A stretch of DNA of 64,000 nt from Bradyrhizobium sp. Tv2a-2 (GCF_000472425.1 NZ_AXAI01000003.1:374156-438155); one strand, 5' to 3'; shown: positions 48,496 to 58,388, counted from the first letter of the stretch. Numbers and translations: made by a program. Notes: generated from the sequence alone by a model not told the origin.

Positions 48496-49622
48496 CGCAG
48501 GGTCTGAAACAGCCGATACAGAAGCCGCGCGCGCGGCTCGATCGAGGAGATGTAGAGCTGCTCACGGTGCGTGTGCGCGCCCTTGCCGTCGACGCCAAGG
48601 CCGTCGAGGGTTGCGGTATGCGCCGCGGTGAAATTGCCGTCCGAGCCGCCGCCCGTGAACATGTCAACCAGCTCGAAGCCGAGCTCGGTGGCGAGCGTCT
48701 TGGCGTGCTCGAACAGCGCCGCGCCGGCGTTGCCTTTCTCGTAAGGCGGCCGGTTCAATTCGCCCGTCACGGTGACGCTGACGCCCTCGCTGCGCGACTT
48801 GATGCCGAGGATCCTCTCGACCAGCTCGTCGGCGGCGGCGACCGACGGGGCGCGCAGATCGACCTCCGCATAGGCCTCTTCCGCGATCACATTGGGACGC
48901 GTGCCGCCTCTGACCACACCAACATTGACGGTGATGCCGCGCTTCGGATCGTTCAGCCCCTCCAGCGTCTGAATGATATTGGCGAGTTCGCGGATAGCGC
49001 TGCGGCCATCCTCGGGCCGGCTGCCGGCATGCGCGGGCACGCCCTTGATGAAGACCTCGAAGCGGCCGACGCCCTTGCGCCCGGTGACGACCTTGCCGCC
49101 CTCGCGCGCGGGCTCTGTCACCAGCACATATTTGGCTTTCTCGCCTTCGCGCTCGATCAGCCTGCGCGAGGTCGGGCTGCCGATCTCCTCATCCGACACA
49201 TAGAGCTGGGTGATGCCGAGCGGGGTCGGCTTGCCCTCGGCGCAAAGCTGCCGGAAGGCGTGGAAAGCGAGATAGGCGCCGCCCTTCATGTCATAGATGC
49301 CAGGCCCGAAGGCGCTGTCGCCGTCGATCTTGAACGGCAGCCGCGCGATGAAGCCCAGCGGGTGCACGGTGTCGAGATGGCTCAGCACCAGGATGCCGGG
49401 TGCATCCTGCCCCCAGGCCGAGCGCACGATCAGATGATCGCCGCAGCCGTTCTGGCCCGGCACGCGCTCGAGATGTGCGGCAAGGTCGCGATAGCCGTCG
49501 GCAACCAACGACACCAGCCGGTTGACCTGCTCGGGCGCCTCCGTCGGCGTCTCGATCTCGACCCAACGGCGGATGCCGTCGAGGATGGTCCCGGAGTCGA
49601 ACGGATTGGCAGACTTGAGCAT
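48492..49622 (-). CDS. M20 family metallopeptidase (carboxypeptidase G2-like)
   Basis: 376 aa. GILVLSHLDTVHPLG supplies the first zinc His with its Asp; GPGIYDMKGGAYLAFHAF carries the bridging Asp, and LYVSDEEIGSPTSR the catalytic Glu pair. GGGSDGNFTAAH near the C-terminus has the last metal-binding His. The dimerisation lid is at about residues 180-290. Members hydrolyse glutamyl amides, folates, dipeptides or N-acyl amino acids; the true substrate is unknown. Coupled to trmB, with the XRE regulator upstream. Confidence 0.88.
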   Translation of the reverse strand: MLKSANPFDSGTILDGIRRWVEIETPTEAPEQVNRLVSLVADGYRDLAAHLERVPGQNGCGDHLIVRSAWGQDAPGILVLSHLDTVHPLGFIARLPFKIDGDSAFGPGIYDMKGGAYLAFHAFRQLCAEGKPTPLGITQLYVSDEEIGSPTSRRLIEREGEKAKYVLVTEPAREGGKVVTGRKGVGRFEVFIKGVPAHAGSRPEDGRSAIRELANIIQTLEGLNDPKRGITVNVGVVRGGTRPNVIAEEAYAEVDLRAPSVAAADELVERILGIKSRSEGVSVTVTGELNRPPYEKGNAGAALFEHAKTLATELGFELVDMFTGGGSDGNFTAAHTATLDGLGVDGKGAHTHREQLYISSIEPRARLLYRLFQTLR

Positions 49623-49702
49623 CGCGTGGCCTTGCTGAGAAAGAATGACTTTCTCACGGCATAGGCCAGATTTCGCGATGGCTCAAATCCAAATGGGCGG
49701 GG

Positions 49703-50119
49703 TCAGCTCCGCTCGAGGACCTCACGCGCGGCAATCTGTTCGACCAGGTCGACGATGCTGCGTCTGAGTTTGGAGTCGGCGATCCGCGTGAACGCGCGGG
49801 TCAGCGCCAGCCCCTCGGACGTTGCAAGGAAATCGGAGACATAGGTCGGCGAGGCGCCTTCGCCAAAATTATCTTTGCCGGGCGAACTGGTCGGCCCGCC
49901 CTCGAACAGGAAGGAGACCGGGATCTGCAGGACTTCCGCGATCTGCTGGATGCGGCTCGCTCCGACCCGGTTGGTGCCCTTCTCGTATTTCTGAATCTGC
50001 TGGAAGGTCAGCCCCAAGGCCTCGCCAAGCTTCTCCTGGCTCATACCCAGCATAATTCGGCGCATCCGCACCCGGCTGCCGACATATTTGTCAACAGGGT
50101 TCGGTGCTTTGGTGGACAT
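49703..50119 (-). CDS. XRE-family transcriptional regulator (PhrR-like)
   Basis: 138 aa from ATG 50119, with GGAG 8 bases upstream (GTG 50128 is the longer option). The Cro/CI-type helix-turn-helix is VGSRVRMRRIMLGMSQEKLGEALGLTFQQIQKYEKGTNRVGASRIQQIAEVL, followed by a C-terminal helical region (AFTRIADSKLRRSIVDLVEQIA). It closely resembles rhizobial PhrR and the Caulobacter/Brucella homologues found beside lnt. It lies 80 bases before the M20 gene and 263 bases from lnt. Confidence 0.9.
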   Translation of the reverse strand: MSTKAPNPVDKYVGSRVRMRRIMLGMSQEKLGEALGLTFQQIQKYEKGTNRVGASRIQQIAEVLQIPVSFLFEGGPTSSPGKDNFGEGASPTYVSDFLATSEGLALTRAFTRIADSKLRRSIVDLVEQIAAREVLERS

Positions 50120-50391
50120 TTCCGACACTCCTTCTGCGATCAGGCATCAACGAGCGAGGCAAATCGCGCGCGGATTGGCCCCGTTACCAGCACCGTCAAA
50201 CCTTGCTCGGAGATCGCGGGAGTGATCAGAGAAATTGACAATGCAGTGACTGGTGGATTGTTACCGGCGGGCGCAAAATGAGAATGCCTGTGGTATTCTG
50301 TCAACTAGTGGAACCGCGGTTGCTCGAAAAAAAATTTGCCGCCCGGAGGCGGGGCCACAATCAGAAGCAATCAAATGGGTGTTTGATACGC

Positions 50392-52011
50392 TCAGCGCCG
50401 CAGGAAACGGCGGCGAATGACCAGCAGCAGGGCCGCGGCGACAAGGATGGCGGCCGGGATATTGCCGACGCGCGCGTAGACCGTCGGTGCGATCGGGGCC
50501 GGCAGGGGAGCATCCAGCACGCCCTCGATGCCCAGCGGAAGCTGCGCCACGATGCGGCCCATGGGATCGATGACCGCGGAAATTCCAGTGTTGGCGGCAC
50601 GGACCAGCGGCAGCCCCTGCTCGACGGCGCGCATCCGTGCCTGCTGCAGATGCTGATAGGGCCCGGTCGAGATCCCGAACCAGCCGTCATTGGTCAGGTT
50701 GACCATCCAGCCGGGGCGATCGTCGGGGGTCGCTGTGGCGGAAGGAAAGGCCGCTTCATAGCAAATCAGGGGCAGCGCGCGCGGCGCGTTGGGAATTCCC
50801 AAAGTGCGCCGGACCTTACCGGGAATGAAGCCGCCCCTGACCCTGGTGAGTTGCTCCAAGCCCAGGCTCTCCATCAAGTCCTGGAAAGGGAGATATTCCC
50901 CGAACGGCACGAGGTGCAGCTTGTCATAGACCGACAGCACCGTACCTTCATCATCGATCACATAGATCGAGTTGTAGGCCCGCGTCACTCGTACGCCTGG
51001 CGGCAGGTCGGGGGCGCGCACCGCGCCGGTGATCAGGGTCGTTCCTTTGGGCAGCAGATCCGCAATCTGCGCCATCGCGTCTGGCTCGCGGGTCAGGAAG
51101 AAAGGGAATGCCGATTCCGGCCAGATCAGCACCGTCGCGTCACGCACGCCGGTCGCGTGCGGCCCGGTCGCGCGGTCGGAGAGCGCGAGATATTTCTGCA
51201 TCACTGCCGCCTTGGCGGAGTAGTTGAACTTCTCGTCCTGCTGCAGGTTCGGTTGCATGATCCTGAGCTTGACGTTCGCGGTCATTGTGGTCGGGTGCTG
51301 GCTCAGGCGAACGACGCCGAAGGCGCCCATGGCGACCAGGAGCGCCAGCGCCGCGATGGGGGCGGCAAGGCGCGCGCGACCGCGGGTGCTGCCGTCGATC
51401 AGCACGGCGGGCGAGGCAAAGATGGCGACACTCAGGAACGTTAGCCCCCAGATGCCGATCAGCGAGGCTGTCTGCGCCAGCGCCAGGGGCTCGGTCAGGG
51501 CATAGCCGAACGCGTTCCAGGGGAAGCCGGTCAGCACATGGCCGCGCAGCCATTCCGAAATGGTGAGGCTTGCAGCAAGCCCGATCACCCGCGAGCCGCC
51601 CTTGGTCCAGACCAGGCGGGCCAGCGCAAAGCCGAACGCCGTGAAGAGGGCGAGAAATGCCGGCAATCCCAGCACGGCGAAGGGCAGCAGCCAGCCGAAC
51701 GTGTCGGCTTCGACCAGAAAGGCGTTGCCGATCCAGTAGAGGCCCGGCACGAAATAGCCGAGCCCGAACCAGAAGCCGGTCAGCGCCGCGGCTGGCAGGC
51801 CCTGCGCGCGGCCGGCGCCGGCGCCGTCGATCAGGAAGACCGCCACCGGAAAGGTCAGGAACAGCACCGGCCAGGCATTGAACGGCGCCATCGCAAGCGA
51901 GGACAGCGCGCCTGCGACAAGCGCAATCAGCTCGCGCTTCCAGCCCCAAGACAGGATGATCGGCAGGATGAAGGTCAACCCAGCGCGGCGAAGTTTCTTG
52001 TCCAGCGTCAC
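50392..52011 (-). CDS. lnt: apolipoprotein N-acyltransferase
   Basis: 539 aa inner-membrane enzyme that adds the third acyl chain to lipoproteins. About seven N-terminal helices precede the nitrilase-like domain. Its catalytic Glu is in LIWPESAFPFFL, the Lys in YDKLHLVPFGEYLPFQ and the Cys in LICYEAAFPS. The start is GTG 52011, overlapping the corC stop by 4 bases (GTGA). Confidence 0.95.
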   Translation of the reverse strand: MTLDKKLRRAGLTFILPIILSWGWKRELIALVAGALSSLAMAPFNAWPVLFLTFPVAVFLIDGAGAGRAQGLPAAALTGFWFGLGYFVPGLYWIGNAFLVEADTFGWLLPFAVLGLPAFLALFTAFGFALARLVWTKGGSRVIGLAASLTISEWLRGHVLTGFPWNAFGYALTEPLALAQTASLIGIWGLTFLSVAIFASPAVLIDGSTRGRARLAAPIAALALLVAMGAFGVVRLSQHPTTMTANVKLRIMQPNLQQDEKFNYSAKAAVMQKYLALSDRATGPHATGVRDATVLIWPESAFPFFLTREPDAMAQIADLLPKGTTLITGAVRAPDLPPGVRVTRAYNSIYVIDDEGTVLSVYDKLHLVPFGEYLPFQDLMESLGLEQLTRVRGGFIPGKVRRTLGIPNAPRALPLICYEAAFPSATATPDDRPGWMVNLTNDGWFGISTGPYQHLQQARMRAVEQGLPLVRAANTGISAVIDPMGRIVAQLPLGIEGVLDAPLPAPIAPTVYARVGNIPAAILVAAALLLVIRRRFLRR

Positions 52012-53132
52012 TGTGAGCCGGCTCCGTCGCCGGAGGAGGGCGGGCTTGTCGAATTGTCGTTGCTCGGCGTCGGCCCGCCGTCAGATGCGGCCTCGCGCTT
52101 GCGGCCCTCGCGCGCCGTCCGTGGGGGCGGCCGTTCCTTGCGCACGGCGATGCGCAACCGCTTCACCCGCCTGGGATCGGCGTCCAGCACCTCGACCTCG
52201 AAATTGCCGGGACCGGAAATCACCTCGCCGCGCACCGGCAAACGCCCGACATGGCTGACGAGATAGCCGCCCAGCGTCTGCACCTCTTCGCCGGCTTCCC
52301 CAGTCACGAAATCCTCGCCGATCACCGAGCGGACGTCGTCGAGGCTTGCCCGCGCGTCGGCCACGAAGGAATTGTCGGCCTGTCGCACGATCGCCGGCGG
52401 GTCGTCGCTGTCATGCTCGTCGTCGATCTCGCCGACGATCTGCTCGACAATGTCCTCGATGGAGACCAGGCCGTCGGTACCGCCATATTCATCTACCACA
52501 AGCGCAAGATGGATGCGCGAGGCCTGCATCTGCGCGAGCAGATCGATCGCGCGCATCGAAGGCGGCACATAGAGCAGCTTGCGGATGATGTTGGCGTCCG
52601 ACAGTGGCATTGCGAGGTCGACCGTGCGCAAATCGAGGCCCGCGGGGAACGGCTTCTTGCGCCGGGTCTTGGCGGGATCGCGCAGGCGCGCCCGCGCGGT
52701 CATGAAGGCGAGCAGGTCGCGGATGTGAACCATTCCTTCGGGATCGTCGAGAGTCTCGTGGTAGACCACGAGCCGCGAATGCGCGGCGCTTTCGAACAGG
52801 TCCATCAATTCGCCGAGCTGAATGTCGCGCTTCACCGCGATGATGTCGGCGCGATGCACCATGACGTCGGCGATGCGCCGCTCGTGCAGCGACAGGATGT
52901 TGCGCAGCATGGTGCGCTCGACGGCGGTGAAACCGACATCGTCGGGCGCCGACGCATCGAGCACGACCTGTAGATCGTCGCGGACCGAGCCCGGTTTCCA
53001 GCCGAACAAGGCGCGGATCGCGCGCACCATCCAGTTCTCGGCGGCAGGGCGAGCGACCTCGTTCGCCGGCACCACCGCAGGCAGGTTGCGCGTGTTGCGC
53101 GGATTGTCGTGGACGGGGTCGGAATCGGGCAT
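52008..53132 (-). CDS. CorC/HlyC-type CBS-domain protein
   Basis: 374 aa from ATG 53132, one base after the ybeY stop. Two CBS domains (VMVHRADIIAVKRDIQLGELMDLFESAAHSRLVVY and VPPSMRAIDLLAQMQASRIHLALVVDEYGGTDGLVSIEDIVEQIVGEI) are followed by a CorC_HlyC transporter-associated domain. The C-terminal tail is Arg/Ser/Pro-rich. No transmembrane domain is present, as in CorC of enterobacteria (magnesium/cobalt efflux). Its linkage to ybeY and lnt is widely conserved and its role there unresolved. Confidence 0.9.
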   Translation of the reverse strand: MPDSDPVHDNPRNTRNLPAVVPANEVARPAAENWMVRAIRALFGWKPGSVRDDLQVVLDASAPDDVGFTAVERTMLRNILSLHERRIADVMVHRADIIAVKRDIQLGELMDLFESAAHSRLVVYHETLDDPEGMVHIRDLLAFMTARARLRDPAKTRRKKPFPAGLDLRTVDLAMPLSDANIIRKLLYVPPSMRAIDLLAQMQASRIHLALVVDEYGGTDGLVSIEDIVEQIVGEIDDEHDSDDPPAIVRQADNSFVADARASLDDVRSVIGEDFVTGEAGEEVQTLGGYLVSHVGRLPVRGEVISGPGNFEVEVLDADPRRVKRLRIAVRKERPPPRTAREGRKREAASDGGPTPSNDNSTSPPSSGDGAGSQ

Positions 53133-53133
53133 C

Positions 53134-53643
53134 TCAATCCATCCGTTCCCGTTCCGCATAGGGATCGGGAATGCCGAGCTGCGCCAGAATCGCTGTCTCG
53201 AGCGCCTCCATCTCGTCGGCTTCGTCATCGGTCTCGTGATCGTAGCCGATCAGATGCAGGAAGCCGTGCACTGCAAGGTGGCTCAAATGGTTCAGGAACG
53301 GCTTTGCTTCCTCTTCGGCCTCGCGGCGCAGCGTCTCATAGGCAATCGCGATGTCGCCGAGCGCATGAGGCGCAACGTCTTCATCGTCCGCACCGTGCGT
53401 TTCGGGAGCCGGGAACGACAGCACATTGGTCGGCTTGTCGATGCCGCGAAAATCCCTGTTGAGCGTGCGGATGGCTGCATCGTCCGTGAGCATCACAGCG
53501 ACCTCGGCATTGCCCACATCGGCGTCCGCGGCCGTGCTTGCGGCAAGGATCGCGCGCTGCACGATGGCCTCGGCGTCCGGCTCGCGCTGCCAGCAGTCGG
53601 CGGCGACGACGACCTCGGTGATGGGATAAGCTCTTTGTGGCAT
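53134..53643 (-). CDS. ybeY: endoribonuclease YbeY (16S rRNA maturation)
   Basis: 169 aa zinc-dependent single-strand endonuclease involved in 16S 3'-end processing and ribosome quality control. The metal-site motif HGFLHLIGYDHETDDEA has the three His ligands, and NRDFRGIDKPTNVLSFP is the conserved UPF0054 block with the substrate Arg. It lies 57 bases after phoH. Confidence 0.96.
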   Translation of the reverse strand: MPQRAYPITEVVVAADCWQREPDAEAIVQRAILAASTAADADVGNAEVAVMLTDDAAIRTLNRDFRGIDKPTNVLSFPAPETHGADDEDVAPHALGDIAIAYETLRREAEEEAKPFLNHLSHLAVHGFLHLIGYDHETDDEADEMEALETAILAQLGIPDPYAERERMD

Positions 53644-53700
53644 ATCAAACGGAACATCTTTCGGACGGAAATCACGCTTCCGTCCGGCGCGATCCTTCCC

Positions 53701-54756
53701 TTAAGCCTTGTTGGCCGCTTGCTTTTGCGGCGCGCTTTCATAGGCCGCGACGATCCGTGCCACCAGCTCGTGGCGGATCACGTCTTCGGCCGTGAATTTC
53801 ACTTGCGCGATACCCTCGACGCCGTCGAGCAGTCTGCTGGCTTCGGCAAGGCCCGACATCTGGCCGTTCGGCAAGTCGACCTGTGACGGATCGCCCGTCA
53901 CGATCATGCGGCTGTTCTCGCCGAGGCGGGTCAGGAACATCTTCATCTGCATGGCTGTGGTGTTCTGCGCCTCGTCCAGGATGATGGCGGCATTGGTCAA
54001 CGTGCGGCCGCGCATGAAAGCGAGCGGCGCGATTTCGATCTCGCCGGTCTGCAGCGCACGCTCGACGATGCGTGCATCCATGAGGTCATAGAGCGCGTCA
54101 TAAATCGGGCGCAGATAGGGATCGACCTTCTCGCGCAAATCGCCGGGCAGGAAGCCGAGCCGCTCGCCGGCCTCGACTGCGGGGCGCGACAGGATGATGC
54201 GATCGACTTCCTTGCGCTCGAACAGTTGCGCGGCGTGCGCCACCGCAAGCCAGGTCTTGCCGGTGCCGGCGGGGCCAACACCGAACACCAGCTCATGGCG
54301 TTTGAGGGCGCGAATATATGAGTCCTGCGCCGCGGTGCGCGCGCGCACCGGACGCTTGCGCAGATTGATGATCTCGAACGCGCCCTTGGCGGACTTGGCG
54401 TCGTATTCGAACAGCGAGCCCTGCGCGATCACGGCGCGGATCGCGCCTTCGACCTCGCCCTGGTCGAGATCGTGGCCCTGCAGCGCCTGCGCATAGAGCG
54501 CTTCCAGCACGCGACGGCCCGCGTCGCAGCCGTCGCGCGAGCCCGCAATCGTGATGTGGTTGCCGCGGGAATCGACGACGATGCCAAGCCGTCGTTCGAT
54601 CTGCGCGAGGTTTTGCCCGTACGGACCGACCAGCACGGACACCGCGCGGTTGTCGTCGAAATCGATGACGACTTGCGTCTCGGGTGGAACCTGCATGTCG
54701 CGGTCAAATTTGCGGCTGGGAGCGAGCGAAGACGAATCCGATGCGCTTTTAGGCAA
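53701..54756 (-). CDS. phoH: PhoH-like ATPase
   Basis: 351 aa. A short N-terminal KH-like region (VSVLVGPYGQNLAQIERRLGI) precedes the P-loop ATPase. Walker A is GPAGTGKTWLAVAHA, Walker B is AAIILDEAQNTT, and FLTRLGENSRMIVTGDPSQVDLP is sensor-like. These proteins associate with RNA-degradation genes and neighbour YbeY across bacteria; the exact activity is unsettled. The start is TTG 54756, five bases after the miaB stop; ATG 54696 is an alternative that keeps the conserved part. Confidence 0.92.
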   Translation of the reverse strand: MPKSASDSSSLAPSRKFDRDMQVPPETQVVIDFDDNRAVSVLVGPYGQNLAQIERRLGIVVDSRGNHITIAGSRDGCDAGRRVLEALYAQALQGHDLDQGEVEGAIRAVIAQGSLFEYDAKSAKGAFEIINLRKRPVRARTAAQDSYIRALKRHELVFGVGPAGTGKTWLAVAHAAQLFERKEVDRIILSRPAVEAGERLGFLPGDLREKVDPYLRPIYDALYDLMDARIVERALQTGEIEIAPLAFMRGRTLTNAAIILDEAQNTTAMQMKMFLTRLGENSRMIVTGDPSQVDLPNGQMSGLAEASRLLDGVEGIAQVKFTAEDVIRHELVARIVAAYESAPQKQAANKA

Positions 54757-54761
54757 GGGTT

Positions 54762-56159
54762 TCAGGCTCCAATGGTCATTTGAAAGGGCGTTGGCTGAAC
54801 AGTCGAAACGGGGGAAGCGAGCGCGCCGAACAGGCTGTAGCGCTCGAGCTTTTCAATTGTCACCGGCAGTACCCGGCCGACGATGTCGGGAGAGGCCATG
54901 ACATGGACCGGCTGCAAATAGGCGCTGCGTCCGACCATTTGGCCGGGAACGCGTCCCTCGGCTTCGAACAGCACGTCCATGGTGGTGCCGATGGCGGCCT
55001 TGTTGAAGGCCGATTGCTGGCTGTTGATCAGGTCCTGAAGCCGCGCCAAACGCTCGTCCATCCCCGCTGTCGACACCGTCTCCTGCATGTCCGCCGCCGG
55101 CGTGCCGGGCCGCGGCGAATATTTGAACGAATAAGCCGCAGCGTAGCCGATTTGCGTGACAAGCGCGAGGGTGGCGGAAAAATCCTCCTCCGTCTCGCCG
55201 GGGAAGCCGACAATAAAATCCGATGAAAAAGCAATATCTTGCCGGCTCGCGCGAAAACGCTCAATGATTTCGCAATAATCGCGGGCGGTATGTTTGCGGT
55301 TCATGGCCGCAAGAATCCGGTCGGAACCCGACTGCACCGGCAGATGCACGAAGGGCATCAGCTGCGGCAGTTCGCGATGCGCCGCGATCAGACTGTCTTC
55401 GACATCGCGGGGATGGCTCGTCGAATAGCGCATCCGCGCCACCCCGGGGATCTCCGCGAGCCGGTGCAGCAGTTTGCCGAGCGGCCAGCTTGCGCCGTCC
55501 TTGCCTTCGCCGTGATAGGCGTTGACGTTCTGCCCGATCAGCGTGATCTCGCGCACGCCGTTGTCGGTGAGGCGCTTCACGTCCTCGACGATCTTCTCGA
55601 CCGGGCGCGACACCTCGGCGCCGCGCGTATAGGGCACCACGCAGAAAGTGCAGAACTTGTCGCAACCTTCCTGCACGGTGACGAAAGCGGAAATCCCGCG
55701 CGCGCGGATCGCGCTGGCCGCGGGCTGCGGCAGCACACCGAACTTGTCCTGAACCGGAAATTCCGTCTCGATGGCGCGCCCCTGCGTCTTGGCGCGCGCG
55801 ATCAGCTGCGGCAGATGGTGATAGCTCTGCGGGCCCACGACGATGTCGACCACCGGCGCGCGGCGGATGATCTCGTCGCCCTCCGCCTGAGCGACGCAGC
55901 CGGCGACTGCGATCTGCATCTCGCGGCCGTTCTGTGCCGCTTCGGTCTTGGCCGCACGCAGCCGGCCGAGTTCCGAATAGACCTTCTCGGAGGCCTTCTC
56001 GCGGATGTGGCAGGTGTTGAGGATTACGAGGTCCGCATCCTCGGCGCTTGCCGACTCCACAAAGCCTTCGCCCGCCAGCGAGTCCACCATGCGCTGGGCA
56101 TCGTAGACGTTCATCTGGCAGCCATAGGATTTGATGTGCAGCTTGCGCTTCGAAGTCAT
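54762..56159 (-). CDS. miaB: tRNA-2-methylthio-N6-dimethylallyladenosine synthase
   Basis: 465 aa radical-SAM methylthiotransferase modifying A37. The N-terminal UPF0004 domain has SYGCQMN and NTCHIREKA plus the third Cys ([10 protein letters not shown]) for the auxiliary cluster; [15 protein letters not shown] is the radical-SAM motif. A TRAM domain closes the protein ([23 protein letters not shown]). It leads the miaB-phoH-ybeY-corC-lnt run. Confidence 0.97.
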   Translation of the reverse strand: MTSKRKLHIKSYGCQMNVYDAQRMVDSLAGEGFVESASAEDADLVILNTCHIREKASEKVYSELGRLRAAKTEAAQNGREMQIAVAGCVAQAEGDEIIRRAPVVDIVVGPQSYHHLPQLIARAKTQGRAIETEFPVQDKFGVLPQPAASAIRARGISAFVTVQEGCDKFCTFCVVPYTRGAEVSRPVEKIVEDVKRLTDNGVREITLIGQNVNAYHGEGKDGASWPLGKLLHRLAEIPGVARMRYSTSHPRDVEDSLIAAHRELPQLMPFVHLPVQSGSDRILAAMNRKHTARDYCEIIERFRASRQDIAFSSDFIVGFPGETEEDFSATLALVTQIGYAAAYSFKYSPRPGTPAADMQETVSTAGMDERLARLQDLINSQQSAFNKAAIGTTMDVLFEAEGRVPGQMVGRSAYLQPVHVMASPDIVGRVLPVTIEKLERYSLFGALASPVSTVQPTPFQMTIGA

Positions 56160-56330
56160 GAAAACCGGTTGAAATATAGATAATTGCGCCCGTGCCGGAT
56201 CAGGCTCGGAGCGCGAGGGTGAAATATAGGTTTAGGGGACAAAAATCCAGAACGACGGCGGCCGAGTTCGGGCCGCAATTCGGCCGAATCCGTCGATTTT
56301 CGCGCCAAAATGGCCGCTGATCCGTTGGAA

Positions 56331-56441
56331 CCGTCATTCCGGGATGGTCCGAAGGGCAAGGCCCGCAATCTCGAGATTCCCAGGTGCGCAACTGCGCACC
56401 ATGGTTTGATGATTGCGCGTCTCCCCGGAATAATGAGGGAG
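56331..56441. repeat. CCCGGAATG-family palindrome between fur and miaB
   Basis: The arms CCGTCATTCCGGGATGGTCCG and CTCCCCGGAATAATGAGG enclose CGCAATCTCGAGATTCCC and GGTGCGCAACTGCGCACC. It is in the 290-base space between two genes on the same strand, so miaB probably has its own promoter in 56160-56330. Confidence 0.8.
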
Positions 56442-56449
56442 TTTCCCGC

Positions 56450-56905
56450 TCAGCCCTTATCCTCATCCAGCGGGACGCAGTAAAGCTCCAGCCGATGATC
56501 GACCAGCCTGAAGCCCAGCTTGCGGGCGATCTCGGCCTGCAGCTTCTCGATCTCCTCCGAGGTGAACTCGATCACCTTGCCGTCGCGCAGATTGATCAGG
56601 TGATCGTGATGGCTGTCGCGCATCTGTTCGTAGCGCGCGCGGCCCTCGCGGAAATCATGCCGCTCGATGATGCCGGCGTCCTCGAACAGCTTGACGGTGC
56701 GATACACCGTCGAGATCGAGATCTTGTCGTCGACCGCGACACAGCGGTGATAGAGCTCCTCGACGTCGGGATGGTCCTCGGCCTCCGCCAGCACGCGTGC
56801 GATGACGCGGCGCTGCTCGGTCATGCGCATGCCGGTCGCGGCGCAGCGCGCCTCAATGCCGGAAGTTTTTGGTGCTGACGTCGATTTCAATGCGGTCATG
56901 GACAT
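56450..56905 (-). CDS. fur: Fur/Mur-type metal-responsive repressor
   Basis: 151 aa. The DNA-binding region MTEQRRVIARVL...ISISTVYRTVKLFEDAGIIERHD is followed by the metal-binding DSHHDHLINLRDGKVIEF with the typical HHDH motif and a C-terminal dimerisation sheet. In Bradyrhizobium the Fur homologue senses manganese (Mur) and binds the irr and mntH promoters; the sequence fits either name. It lacks the extra C-terminal Cys pair of many Fur proteins. Neighbours rimI and miaB match the usual rhizobial layout. Confidence 0.92.
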   Translation of the reverse strand: MSMTALKSTSAPKTSGIEARCAATGMRMTEQRRVIARVLAEAEDHPDVEELYHRCVAVDDKISISTVYRTVKLFEDAGIIERHDFREGRARYEQMRDSHHDHLINLRDGKVIEFTSEEIEKLQAEIARKLGFRLVDHRLELYCVPLDEDKG

Positions 56906-56961
56906 TCCGGCCTAAAGAGATGAGCACCAGGAAACGAGAGCCTTGTGCCACCTCGGTCATT

Positions 56962-57444
56962 TTACGACAAGTCGCGGCGCATCAGAAGCGCGTTCAGCTG
57001 TTCCCCGTTGGGCTCCAGGTAGTATCTTTCGCGCCGGCCGACCACGGCAAATCCGGCTCGCTTGTAGAGGCTGAGCGCCGCGCGGTTATTTTCCTCGACC
57101 TCGAGAAATATAGTTCGCACGCCGCGGCCGGCGAGATGGCCGAGATGGGTCAACAGCAGATTTCGCGACAGTCCCTGGCCGCGACAGCGCGGGTCGATGG
57201 CGACTGACAGGATCTCGGCCTCGTCCGCGCCGATCCGCGAGACCGCGAACCCCACTGTCTTTCGTCCGAGCCGCAAGCGATGCACGAGCGTGTTGGTCTC
57301 GCCGAGCATGCTTTCGAATTCGCTTTCGCCCCAGCCGCGGTGAAAGGAGGCGCCGTGCAGCTGTGCAAGCCGTTGCGCATCGGCCAGCGTTGCCGGCTCG
57401 ACCGAGGCCGTGCCGCCACCCAAAAACGCGCTGAACCAGCTCAT
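56962..57444 (-). CDS. rimI: ribosomal protein S18-alanine N-acetyltransferase-like
   Basis: 160 aa GNAT. ATG 57444 overlaps the tsaB stop (ATGA). LSVAIDPRCRGQGLSRNLLLTHLGHLAGRGVRTIFLEVEENNRAALSLYKRAGFAVVGRRERYY is the RimI core with the acetyl-CoA loop and the signature EVxxxN. In most bacteria the tsaB-rimI pairing goes with N-terminal acetylation of S18. The N-terminal 20 residues are unusual. Confidence 0.9.
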   Translation of the reverse strand: MSWFSAFLGGGTASVEPATLADAQRLAQLHGASFHRGWGESEFESMLGETNTLVHRLRLGRKTVGFAVSRIGADEAEILSVAIDPRCRGQGLSRNLLLTHLGHLAGRGVRTIFLEVEENNRAALSLYKRAGFAVVGRRERYYLEPNGEQLNALLMRRDLS

Positions 57445-58142
57445 TGTGTTGCCGCGGGGCCGGCCGGCGGGCGCTGTGGATCGACGCTCGGCTTGGCATC
57501 GGGCGCGCGCAGATAAAAGGGGCGGGCGGGCGCCGTGGCGGGATCGGCGACGGCGCCGAGCCACGCCACCCAGGTGATGTCGGGCGCTGCTTGCGGATCG
57601 ACCTTGCGCGGCGGCGGTGCATCGGCGGGCCAGCGCTGCGCCAGCAGCCCCGCGGCATTGCCGACCAGGTAGGGCGCGCCGAAGCGCGATGCTTCCAGCA
57701 CCTCGGCGATGGGCGCGACCCGCGGCTCGGCGAGCGAGGCGCCGTCGCCGCCCACGACCTGGTAATAGACCTGGTCATGGCGCGCATCGATGGCGGAGAT
57801 AATCGGATGCGCCTCATCCTCGCCGATCACGGGAGCGGCGTAGGCCGACAGCGTGGTGAGGCCGACCACCGGCTTGTTGGCCGCAAGCGCGATACCGCGC
57901 GCGGCGGACAGGCCGACGCGCAGGCCGGTAAAGCTGCCGGGGCCGGTCGTCACCGCGATACGATCGAGGGCCGCAAAGGGCATGCCCGCGTCCTTCATTA
58001 CGTCTGCGAGCAGCGGCATCAAGGCCTCGGCGTGCCCGCGCTTCATGGCCTGGGAGGCTTGCGCAATCAGCCTGCCGCTACCGGTGTCGAGCACGGCGGC
58101 CGCGCAGGCGTCGAGCGCGGTATCGATGGCGAGGATCAGCAT
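57441..58142 (-). CDS. tsaB: tRNA threonylcarbamoyladenosine biosynthesis protein TsaB
   Basis: 233 aa. It is the dimerising partner of TsaD in t6A37 synthesis. MLILAIDTALDACAAAVLD is the ASKHA-type N-terminus, and ITVTTGPGSFTGLRVGLSAARGIA-like sequence gives the conserved GPGSFTGxR motif. Metal-binding His residues of TsaD are absent, as expected. Followed by overlapping rimI. Confidence 0.95.
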   Translation of the reverse strand: MLILAIDTALDACAAAVLDTGSGRLIAQASQAMKRGHAEALMPLLADVMKDAGMPFAALDRIAVTTGPGSFTGLRVGLSAARGIALAANKPVVGLTTLSAYAAPVIGEDEAHPIISAIDARHDQVYYQVVGGDGASLAEPRVAPIAEVLEASRFGAPYLVGNAAGLLAQRWPADAPPPRKVDPQAAPDITWVAWLGAVADPATAPARPFYLRAPDAKPSVDPQRPPAGPAATQ

Positions 58143-58334
58143 GTTCCGCTCTTAACATGCTTTGCGGCGCCACAGGTCAAGGCCGGACCGGCGACCTGAG
58201 GACTTTGTCCAAGCCGAAATTCCAGCCGGCTCGCTCCAGTCGATCGGCCGGCTTTGGCCTGCAATCATGGATTGGCGCAACCAATTGAAACAATTGGAAA
58301 AATCTTGGCAAGCCGGCCCGTAATGTGCTGTTGC

Positions 58335-58388
58335 ACACCTGAGGACCTCAAGATCCGGGGTTCGATGCTGATGCATCGCCCCGGGGGC
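58335..58388. repeat. short remnant of a CCGGGG palindrome
   Basis: ATCCGGGGTTCGATGCTGATGCATCGCCCCGGGGG is a degenerate relative of the CCCGGAATG family, preceded by ACCTGAGGACCTCAAG. It lies in the 283-base spacer between nfu and tsaB; I see no other structure there. Confidence 0.55.
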
